From Blumeriella jaapii (lineage: Eukaryota; Ascomycota; Leotiomycetes; Helotiales; Drepanopezizaceae): a stretch of DNA of 64,000 bases. The DNA lies in contig VWND01000001.1 in NCBI GenBank assembly GCA_009599575.1, forward strand, positions 2,604,001 through 2,668,000, given 5' to 3'. Position numbers and translations under genes: made by a program. This document shows positions 47,931 through 57,429 of the stretch, one piece after another. Position 1 is the first letter of the stretch. Every line of letters starts with the position of its first letter. The notes beneath the pieces were generated by a model, which saw nothing but the letters and a program-made list of their open reading frames with translations, was not told the DNA's origin and made no database searches.

Positions 47931-50900
47931 CGATATTATATCGTTTTTTAAATAAAGCGTTGCCAAACCTAGCAAGTTTATTTTTAATCTATTTTAAAAC
48001 GGAATTATTATACGCAATTTTTCCGAATTTAAGCAAGCATATAATACCGCTATTTTAAATTAATAAGCAGCTTTCGTAAAAACGTTTATAAAATAATTCG
48101 ATATAATAATTAAAAACGTCAACGAATTCCTATTCGACTACGAAAGCTTCGTTAAAGCTGAATTCGTTCGCAAAAGCTTTAATTACGACAAATTCCTGCT
48201 AAATTACGATAACGCTAACGCTTTAAAAGCTTTCGCCGAAGCAAAAAAAGCTCGAAATAACAAAAAAAAAATGACAGACCGAATATTACGCTTTTTGTTA
48301 AATCAACGAAAAAAAAATATTCAAAAATACGTTTTTAGCAAAATCACCGGTATTATTCTATTTCGGCATTTCGCTCGTTTTTTCGAAACTATTATTTTTA
48401 CGAAAAAAAAAATCTGAATATTAAACGCTTATATTCTTAAAGCGCAAACTCTAAAAGCTAATAACCCAAAGGCCCGCAGATTTATAAACTTTTCTACAGC
48501 TGTTTGCAAATTAGTTAACGACGTTATATAATTATTAAAAAAAGTTTTAATCGGCTGCGAAATCTCAAATCTAACTTTTTTTTAAAATAAAAAACTAAGC
48601 GTCGCTAAATGCGGCATTTTTATACCGAAAAAAAAAAACGACGCCATTCCGATATTTTAAATTTACGACGACGAAAAAAACGAAAAAGCTAATATTATTT
48701 TCGTTTAATTCGAAAAAACATACGCGATAGCAATTAATATTTTTAAAATAGCTAAAATAATTTAGCGACTTTTATTTTTAATTATCGAAAACGAATTAAA
48801 AAACGAAACCAAAAGCGTAATAGCAAACAACCGCTTATTCGAATACAAAAAGCTTATTATATTTGTAAAAACGATCCTGGAAAAAATAAAAATAAAAAAC
48901 GTAAAAAAACGCGCCGATATTTTCGAAATCTTTTTTATTCGAAAAAGAAAACCATTCGCGTCGCCAGCAAAAAAGACACCGCGAATAAAAACAGCCGGAA
49001 ATTAACGCCGAATTATAAGCTTTAAGCTAATTAACAGAAAACGCGACGATTTTACAAGATTAAACTTAGAACATTTTAGCATTCCGAAAAAAAAAGATTT
49101 AAACGATTTTGAATTTAACCTTTCGAAATTAAATACGCAAATATTAAAAACGTCTGCTGCGTTTAAAAACGTCGAACCGCCAATATTTCAGATTTTAATA
49201 AAAGCATTTAAAATTTCGATCATTGCGCGATTCGACCGAAAAAGCCTGAAAAAAAATATCGAAATTATCGCGAAAAAAATTATATAAAAAGTATAAAATC
49301 AGATTATTTTGCTTAAAACTCTCGCTTTCGACGACGAAACAATTCAGAAGTTTTACTTCGATATTTTTATATAAAAGCCAAATAAATCCGTCAGCTTTTT
49401 TTTTTTTGCTTCGAATAAAAACTAAATTAAGCTTTTTTCGGAAAACTGCAAATATAATACGCCAAAGCAAATAAAAAAAACTTTTAAAAACGATGACCCG
49501 TTTTTATTCGAGTTTTTTTTCGCTGAAAAACTCCGATTTTTTAATTTCGTTTTTATAAATAACGTTAACGCTAAAAAAAACGGCAAATTCTGCTATTTTT
49601 ACGTACGTTATTACGCGGCGTATTACGATTTAATTATAAAAAAAATTAACGTTATCGGCTTCGCTAATCGATTCGCTGTTATTAAAAACTCGGACTACGA
49701 CGTATTCGAAATTAATTTTAATAATTAATTTATATTCCGACGAAAAACTGCGAAAACTACTTAAGCGCGTATTAAAGCTTATTTGGGCTACGCAAATTTT
49801 AAAACAAATTCTAAAGTTTTTAGCGCGATTACAAAGCTCGATTAAAATGTAAAAAAATGAAAGTAACGAATATTTTTAAAAGCCGATTTTTCTGGCCTTT
49901 CGACCGAAAATGTATTGCAAAGTCTGCTTAAACTAAACTGCGAATTTATTAATTACGTAAAGTTTTACAACGGAAAAAACAAGCTATTGCTGCATTTTAT
50001 AAAAAAAAAAGTAGCTATATATAAATATTATTTCCGATTGGTCAAAACCTAAAAAACGCTTACAGCTTTTTTCGCTAATATGCTTTACAATTTTATTTAA
50101 TAAGTTTTTAAAATGCACCCCGGCTTTTATTTCGCTGTTTTAATTATCCGAAACTTTAGAAACTGCCGCTTCGTAATATATTCTGACGTTCCGATCGCTT
50201 TAGATTTCGCTGGCCCCGATCGTATTACAATTATAAAGTTCGATATCGCCGACTTTTAAAAAAAGAAAAAAATCGAAAACTTTACCGACGCTATTTTCGA
50301 TTATTACGTTTTGCTTGCATTCGCATATAATTCGGAAATAATCGAAGCTTATTTACAATTATATCACAACGCTAAGCTAATTAAAACTATTTAAAAAAGC
50401 CTAGCTTTTTCGTATTTCAGCGCGTTTAAAACAATAGCCTCGGTTATTTTATCAGATTACAAAACCGAAAATTATAAAATAAAAAATAAAATAATTTTTA
50501 TCAGCTTTTCGATTAAGCAAAAAGTTTTCGTTAAATTTAGGATTCAAAAAACCGACGGCGTAATACTAATTTACTCGAATAATTATACGGCGCAAAAATA
50601 CAAAAACTATTTCGAAAACGATAATTCGATAAGCAATCTGATACTGTTTGTATTACGGCGAAAGTAATTATAGTATTTTCGATAGTTTCGATTGCAAACG
50701 ATTATTTCCGAATTATTTCGTAAAATAGTTTTTTTTACAAATCTCGGAGCTTTTTTAAAAGCATTCGTCGGTAAACAATCGTGGTCCGATTTATTAATTT
50801 TGCGGAAAGCAAAAGCGTTAATCGATTTTAATTACGACGAATTAATCGATTATTTTTACGATTTTAATACAAAACTTTTCAGCGCTTTTTGCAAAGCGTA

Positions 50901-51190
50901 GAACCACGTTTAAAAGCTGAAATCTATTATTTACGGAAAAAAGTCGTAAAAAGCACCCGTCGCAGCGATATTTAATAATATTATCGACGAAAAAATTATT
51001 AAAACGTTCGTAAGCCTAAACGATACTTCGACTAACATTTTATCGAGCCATTTTTTAAAAAAGCAGAATAAATAAAATAAATCAAACGACAAACGAAACG
51101 CTACTCCTTCGCAAAAGCCAATAGCAAAAAAGCCAAAAACGGATTAAAAAACCAAAAAAATATAAGGCTAAAAAATTCGGTTTTTAATTA
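47930..51190 (+). pseudogene. family B ORF2 in element F: large accessory ORF after pol, function unknown
   Basis: One coding phase can be followed for about 1,000 codons in spite of stops. N-terminal part: INKSIDIISFFKQS-like, FEFKQAYNTAI, FDIIIKNVNEFLFDYESF, YDKFLLNYDN. Middle: NNRLFEYKKLIIFVKTI, the palindrome-encoded PFAxPxxxxPRIK, RRIISFKLINRKRDDF, and RYYAAYYDLIIKKINVIGFA. C-terminal part: FYFAVLII, KFDIADF, IEAYLQLYHNAKLIKTI, FISFSIKQKVFVKF, YSNNYTAQKYKNYFEND, NYDELIDYFYDFNTKLF, then a Lys-rich tail (KKAKNGLKNQK). It is on the pol strand and in the position where env-like genes occur. No signal peptide or clear membrane span is visible, and no known domain was recognised. C, D and F all carry it at the same place. 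Confidence 0.7.
48954..48986 (+). repeat. 33-bp palindrome, ORF2 site, element F
   Basis: ATTCGCGTCGCCA..CACCGCGAAT, encoding FASPAKKTPRI in ORF2. Confidence 0.8.
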
Positions 51191-51293
51191 ATTAGTTTTT
51201 AAATCAAATAAAATAAACTAAATTACATTTATTAAAATTATATTTTTTTTTAGTCGTAATCAAAAACGATTATATATATTATTTAAAACAGAA

Positions 51294-51560
51294 TATAAAA
51301 CGGTAATATTTTGTATTAATAAAAGTTAATAGTTTTAGCTATAGTCGAAGCATAAACCCTTTCGAAACTCTCTGCTATTAACTACTTTCAACAGATATAA
51401 AAGCAAAGCATTTTTTTAAATAATACCATAAGCACGCAATCCAATTCACATCTTCATTTATTTTTCTTTTCCTTTTTTCAGTCTTTTCTAGGGATTCCCT
51501 AAACTATTTTACCTACCGACATATGGCCGTATCAGTTTGGTTTTCCTACCTACTTTTACA
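51294..51560 (+). repeat. family B 3' LTR of F
   Basis: 267 bp ending CTACTTTTACA. Followed directly by the TTAA duplication and then segment c of G. Confidence 0.93.
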
Positions 51561-52591
51561 TTAACGTAACGCTTTATATCGCTTCGTAAATCAGGCCAAA
51601 AATACTTTTTTTCGATCAGTTTTAGCGTTCGCCGAAAGTTTTAATAACCGGCGGTCGGATCGTCGTAATTAATTTTTAATATCTCGTTTTTAATAGCGCT
51701 TTTATTCGAAATATACGCACGTTTTTTATAACGTAGTAATTTATTTTAGCTTATACGCTAGTATTTTTCGGACCCGGCTCGATTGCTTTGCGAAGCCGAC
51801 TCGTACGTTTTTTGTAATATAAAAAAATCAGATTTTTGCAATTTAAAAATAATTTTATAAATCGGTTTTGCTAACTCGTTATTAGCCGTTTCGAATTGTA
51901 GTAATACAGCGGCTACGCTCCGTGGTATATACTGTTTGCAATTAATAATATTAGCAAAAAATAATCCGGCGAAAAAGCTTTTTATTTGGCTTTTTTCCGC
52001 TTGCTTTCTACTTTTTAATTCCGTTAATAAAAGCTTCGAATACTTATCGGCGCGAAATAATTTATATTTCGATTTTAAACGTGTTTTTATTACGGAAAAC
52101 ATTTTAAAATTTCTTAAATAAGTTAATTTCAGCTTACGATGCAACGTAAGCAGTTGCTCGTTATTTTTTTTTAAATTTTTTTTTAAATTTGGCCGGCGGA
52201 AAAAATCATCCGCCGAATTAAAAACTTTTGTTTTATATTCGATTGCAAAATCGTATTTAATTAGCTCGTCGGCCTATTTCGCTTAGCGTTCGTTTAAACG
52301 TTTTTTCGTAAAAAAGTATTTTAAATTATAATAATTTATACGTATAATAATAACGTCGGAAGCGCTACGTAAATATTGGTTCTATTATTTAAAAGCGTAA
52401 ATTATAGCTATTAGCTTAGCGTCGTGGACTTCGTATTTTTGTTTTATAAAAAAAAGCTTTTTCGAATAATACGCGATAAAATGCTAACGTGCCTTCGCAT
52501 TTTTTCCGAATAATTAAAATAATATTTCGCTTATAGCGAATTTCGAAGCGTTTGTTTCGACTTGGATTTTCAATCGAAAATCGAAATAACG
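51561..52591 (-). pseudogene. chromovirus G, segment c: RNase H and integrase zinc-binding region
   Basis: The minus strand reads VETNASKFAIS (ETDAS with Asp to Asn), FGKNAKARWHFIAYYSKKL, YEVHDAKLIAIIYAF, NYYNLKYFFTKKRLNER, then the linker open at 51758-52144 and TLKLIEKKYFWPDLRSDIKRYVN. This is the RNase H to integrase HHCC region of chromoviruses. Bounded by F at left and H at right. Confidence 0.9.
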
Positions 52592-52835
52592 TGTGATAGC
52601 TGACTTAGAGGTGATCAAAAAGATTAATATGGGCCGAAAGGTACGCGTATACGTTGAATACTAAAGTGAAAAGCTTCAAGGTAAACGGGAGCTCTGAATT
52701 ATTAAATACAGATTGGTGGGAAAGGTCCGTGCAGTATGCGCGCTAAGCTACGTAATTGATCGGTGCGTGCGCGGCCGCAAAGCTGAACCCCAGCCTTGGG
52801 AGCCCGCCAGCCAGGCAGCACCTAGGATCGTAATA
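52592..52835 (-). repeat. 3' LTR of H
   Basis: Plus-strand form TGTGATAGCTGACTTAG to CCTAGGATCGTAATA. Contains GCGTGCGCGGCCGC and AGCCCGCCAGCCAGGCAGC blocks identical in the other LTR. Confidence 0.92.
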
Positions 52836-52959
52836 CTACCCCCCTCCTTTTAAAAAACTGGTCCTCAGATTTGAAGCCGTAGGACCCAACCCGTATTTCT
52901 TTTTACACTTCCAACCCATTAAGCAGACGTAGGTTGCTAGCCGTTTTAGCATTAATCTT

Positions 52960-53630
52960 TCAACGTGCCACTTCGCAAAACGTATATAACTTTTTTATGC
53001 GAATCACGAAGTCTTTGTTTAATCCATTTAACGTTATTATCGATTGCTGAAATAATTTAGCTGTCGCTTTTAACAAATTCGAAAAAACAGCACGTTGAGC
53101 CTGAAAAGCTTTGTCGAGATCGGCCCGAGAAACCGGACTGACGAACGGTCGGAATATATTTCGAAACACAGCGTTTGCGAAAAATTTCAAATCTGATTAG
53201 TACTGTGCTTTGGTAAGCGCGTACGTGATTTTAACAGAAAGGGCGGAAGAAAAAATATAATCGATTATTCGTTTGGTACAAAAATCGATTGATCGCGCGA
53301 AAGTATGATTTTGCTCGATAAAAGCACGGAAGCGCTGGGCCTGTAATACAAGGTCGGCGTTTATTGTTCGTGCAGTTAAATGCAAGCTCGTAGATCGACA
53401 GGCTTAGCGAAAAGGTCGAGCTGTATTAGTAGCAGTCAGGTGCAAGCTTTGGTAGCAGTCAGGTGCAAGCTAATTAAAATAAGGTTTTGGGCTAGGTCGA
53501 TTTCGAAAGTTGCGAAAAGGCAGGCCGATGTGTTAAAACTCCGCAAGTTTGAAAGCAAAAGCGGGGTCGTCGAAAGGCTGAAATGGAAGAGGCCAAGAGC
53601 TAGTTTGGTTGTTAACCTTAGTATTATATA
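52960..53630 (-). pseudogene. single small ORF of element H, unknown product
   Basis: On the minus strand two open pieces (53385-53197 and 53190-52960) are in the same frame, separated by one TAA that is a likely former CAA. They contain NADLVLQAQRFRAFIEQNH and DLDKAFQAQRAVFSNLLKA. An open phase can be followed further upstream towards the LTR, but a 22-bp tandem duplication (AGCTTGCACCTGACTGCTAC twice, near 53,435-53,480) shifts the frame and another stop follows. About 220 codons originally, by inference. No similarity recognised to gag or any other family. Confidence 0.55.
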
Positions 53631-53636
53631 ACAGCT

Positions 53637-53870
53637 GATTTAGAAGTGATTAAAAAGATTGATATGGGCCGAAAAGTACGCGTGTACGTTGAATACTAAA
53701 GTGAAAAGCTCCAAGGTAAACGGAAGCTCTGAACTATTAAATACAGGTTGGTGGGAAAGGTCCGTGCAGTATGCGCGCTAAGCCACGTAATTGATCGGTG
53801 CGTGCGCGGCCGCAAGGCTGAACCCCAGCTTTGGGAGCCCGCCAGCCAGGCAGCACCTAGGGTCGTAACA
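53637..53870 (-). repeat. 5' LTR of H
   Basis: Plus-strand form TATAACAGCTGATTTAG to CCTAGGGTCGTAACA. It is followed by the TAACG target duplication. Confidence 0.92.
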
Positions 53871-54917
53871 TAACGTAGAATCGGTGCTTGACAAAACTTT
53901 TTTTTTTAAAAATAAAAAAGCGATTTTCGTTTCGAATAAAAAACGAAAAAGGCCCGATATTTTTCCTCGTTGCATTTTTTTTAAAAAATCTATAATAAAT
54001 CGGCAAAACTTAGCGTAGTTTTTAATAAAACGTTTATAAAAATTAATAAAATTTAAAAAAATTTGAATATTTCGCCACGTAATAAAAAAAGGCTATTTCC
54101 GAATATTATTTATTTTCTTTGGGTCCATTTTAATTTTCGTAAAAATAACGACGAAGCTTAGGAATTTAATCGTATTCGTATCGAAAGCATATGTTTTCAG
54201 ATTTTCGTAAAGTTTGTTAGTACGAAGTTTTTCGAAAACTTTTTTTACCGCGTTTGTATAATCGTCGGGATTTTCGGAAAATATTAAAATATCGTCGAAA
54301 TAAATTATATACGTAATATTTACTAAACCGATTAAAACTTAATTAATATACGCTTGAAAAGTTGCTAATGCGTTCGAAAAGCCAAAAGGTAATACGCAGT
54401 ATTCGAAATATTCGTAACGAATGCGAAACGCAGTCTTTTATTTATTTCCTTTTTTTATTCGAAAGCGATGGTACGCCTAAATAAGATTTAGCTTAGTAAA
54501 TATTTTAGCTTTTTTTAAACGATCCAAAGTTTCGCTTATAAAAGATAAGAAAGTTCGATTTTTAATCGTAATTGCGTTTAAACTTTTATAATCGACGCAT
54601 AATCGTAAACTTTCGTTTTTTTTCGGTATAAATATTACCGGTGCGCCGGCAAAGCTAGTAAATCTTTTTATTCAGCTTTTTTTTAAGCTCGAATCGAAAT
54701 ATTCGCGTAATTCGATAAATTTAGATTTCGACAAAAAATAAATTGGTTTTAAAAAAAATCTTTTTTCTTCGCGAAATTTATTCGATGCTTTATAAAATAA
54801 TAAAAAGCTAGAATAACCGCGGCGGTATCGTTAAATACGTCGGCGTAATCGTCGTATTTAAAAAATAATTAATACTGTTTTTTAATAGCTTTTTTCAAAA
54901 CGATACAAAACGCTTGC
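53871..54917 (-). pseudogene. chromovirus G, segment d: reverse transcriptase
   Basis: The minus strand contains KIFAKLDL, YYRFRMRKGKK, KTAFRIRYEYFEYCVLPFGFSNALATFQAYIN, YIIYFDDILIFSENPDDY (catalytic FDD intact), KCEFDT-like FDTNTIKFLSFVV, and the thumb/connection to APILRYFD at the H insertion. It is a typical chromovirus RT. The N-terminal side is cut at 54,917 by family A element J. Confidence 0.9.
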
Positions 54918-55338
54918 TGTAACGACTCACTCTTTTGCCACCTCTCGTATTATCCCAGCAACTACGTATAGCTGCAAGCTCCCTGGTCCTCTGATGGGTC
55001 TCCTTATCAACTGTAAAGATTATTTATATATATAAGGCACTTCCTTTTTAGCATTTTTGCTTTTTACAGTTGTTGATTTTAAGTGAATATTTTTGTTATA
55101 GAACCAAAGGCTCGTTTTTTATATTATGTGAATACAGCGACCAGTTAATTGATTTTCTAGCCTTCCGATTAATTAAATCGTTATATTATTAATAACTTTT
55201 TTTTTACGCTAGCGACGGCGTAAATTATTTCTTTTTTCGAATTTCTTACGGGTTATATCAAGGTGATCGACCGGTTGTAAAAAGGTTTATTTCCGCATTT
55301 TGCGAAAAATAGCTTTTGTTCAACGATCCTTTTTTTAG
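54918..55338 (+). mobile_element. family A element J, 5' LTR and leader only
   Basis: LTR 54918-55185 (TGTAACGACTCACTC to TCGTTATA, with TATATATAAGG core), then 150 bp of family A leader, interrupted at 55,339 by family B element K. The rest is expected beyond the window. Confidence 0.88.
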
Positions 55339-55605
55339 TGTAAAACGGTGATACCTTGTATTAATGGAAGTTGATAGTTTTAGCTATGGTCGAGGCATGG
55401 ACCCCTCCGAAACCCTCTGCCACTGACTATCTTCAACAGATATAAAAGCAAAGCACCCTTTTAAATAGTATTATAAGCACGCAGTTTAATTTATACCTTC
55501 ACTTATTTTTTTTTTCCTTTTTTTAGTTTTTTTTAGGGATTTCCTAAATTATTTTATTTACCGATATATGGCCGTATCAATTTGGTTTTTCTATCTACTT
55601 TTATA
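55339..55605 (+). repeat. family B 5' LTR of K
   Basis: 267 bp starting TGTAAAACGGTGATACC, promoter core ATATAAAAGC, followed by the TTTGATAATCTACGC primer-site remnant. Confidence 0.92.
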
Positions 55606-56349
55606 TTTGATAATCTACGCAAAAATTCAAATTTCGGTATTTCGTTTTTATATATTCGCCGATGCATTTTTCAAATTCGCAATCGAAATCGATTTTAATA
55701 TTTCGCTATTACGGCTTAAAAAACTTTTTATATGATATTGTTCGCAGCAGTATTATATAAAAAACCTTTAATAGCTTTTTTTATTTTACGCATAATTATT
55801 AAATTACAAAAATACAATATATTTCAGAAACGTTTGAAATTACGGTCAGGCAATCCTGAACCGTGCGAAATTTAAAGCTCGAAAAACGCTTTTTTATTTA
55901 AAAATAACAAATCGAATATTGGTTCGTACGCTTCGACCGCTGCGCTCGGCCTTTCTGAATTAGATTTTTTTTAATTAAACGCCTGGCGAAAACTTAACCT
56001 TCTGATTTTACGATTTGTAATTATAGCAATTACAATTTGCGACTTTTTATTAAAAATAATAAAAAGATAGCTATACGTGCATTAACTTAAGCCACGGAAT
56101 ATCGAAACCGTAGATTATATAACAATATTATATCAATTTAATTAATTTATTAAAAAATAAATTTTTTAATATATTATTTAAATATTTGGACGCAATTTTG
56201 ATTTATTTAATTTTTTTAAAAAACACAAAAACCTTTTTAATAATTCATTTATTAAAAACGATTTTTTTTATATTAAAAACTCTTAATTTGCAATTCCAAA
56301 AAACACTTATTCGTTTAATTCAAACCTTACTAATACTTTCACTAATATT

Positions 56350-57180
56350 ATAAACAACGACGCTTTTCGTTTTTTTATGCGAAGCCGCATGCCCTTTTCT
56401 GGCTCTTTTGGTGCACTTTTATTTAATAGCGCTAACGTTACCGATTTTATCGAAAAAATAAAAAAACTTATAAAAATTTCGAAATCTCTGAAACTAAAAT
56501 ATTCGATAAACTCTTTCGTTATTATAATCCAACTATCAAAAATATTATTAAATCGATAAATAAATGAAAGATTATTAAAATTCGAAACTGGCGTAAGCTA
56601 ATTAAAATTTTAAAATCGGAATTCCGAAATCACGATCGCTAGCAAATTCGCGATATTATCGCTTTTTTTAAATAATTTATTATAATAATTCGCCAAGCTA
56701 AAAAACTCAAAACTTATTATCGTAATTATATAAGAGTTTTTAACGTTTTCGTTAATAAAAAAGTTTTAAACGAGGTTAAACAGGAAAGATTGTTTTTACT
56801 TGGCTTTTTAATCAGCATTCGTAATAAAATTATTAAGCATTTTAAAGTTAATAAATAAAACTCTGAAACTTTCGATTAATATTTTAAATTTATAAAATTC
56901 GTTTTTAAACAAAACCAAAGCGAACGTATTATCGAAGTTATAAATAAAAAAAATTCTTCTTTTTCTATTTATAAAAAAAAACGTAAAAGTTTTAATGCAA
57001 AAATATGCCCAGCTACTAAAAATTACCGAAATCGCCAAAAAATAACTAATTATTATATTATTTAATCGTTTTGCAAAATCTATTAATTTGAAAAAGCTTA
57101 ATAAAAATATCGAAACTTTCGTATCAAAATTTATCGATATTAAGATTTAAAAATTTTAAAGCAAAATCGAAGGTTTTATA
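56350..57180 (+). pseudogene. family B gag in element K
   Basis: MRSRMPFSGSFGALLF then NSANVTDFIEK; a small indel in an A-run near 56,455 shifts the frame relative to F. The C-terminal segment QKYAQLL/KVTEI is recognisable at about 57,000-57,060. Confidence 0.8.
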
Positions 57181-57429
57181 TAACAGCAGAAAAAACTTTT
57201 TTACGTTAACTCGGATAATAAAAACGATTAAAATAGCTTTTATAATAATTATTTCTTTTAAAATGCGCGAAATAATTAATTTCGCTAAGCCATCGTAAAA
57301 ATAATAGCTGTTTAATAACAATCTTTCCGTACTAACGATCAGAATCAGCGAAATATTAATTATAATAACGATTATCAAAAGAAAAAAAGAAATCAACGCG
57401 AAAACCAAAATCGCGGCTATTAAAATAAT

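Larger units (their letters stand above)
40259..51560 (+). mobile_element. complete family B element F (11.3 kb)
   Basis: LTRs 40259-40525 and 51294-51560, with a TTAA duplication at 40255-40258 and 51561-51564. Inserted in the integrase gene of G between DIKRYVN and TYEKC; removing it restores that frame. The order is LTR, leader, gag, pol, spacer, ORF2, LTR. This is the clearest copy for reading the family on the plus strand. Confidence 0.95.
52592..53870 (-). mobile_element. short non-autonomous LTR element H (1.28 kb)
   Basis: Two direct LTRs (52592-52835, 53637-53870) enclose 801 bp. A perfect 5-bp duplication TAACG flanks it (52587-52591, 53871-53875) in the RNase H region of G. On the minus strand a purine tract AAAAGGAGGGGGGTAG (52836-52851) directly precedes the LTR at 52592-52835, which sets the orientation as minus. 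There is no RT or integrase. GC content is visibly higher than in its surroundings, and the two LTRs differ by transitions only in the parts compared, so RIP has been mild. Size and lack of pol fit a TRIM/SMART-like element with one small ORF. Confidence 0.92.

Noticed and set aside
47930..51190. ORF2 of family B considered as a separately inserted element
   Set aside because: It is present at the same position in C, D and F with no terminal repeats or target duplication at its ends.
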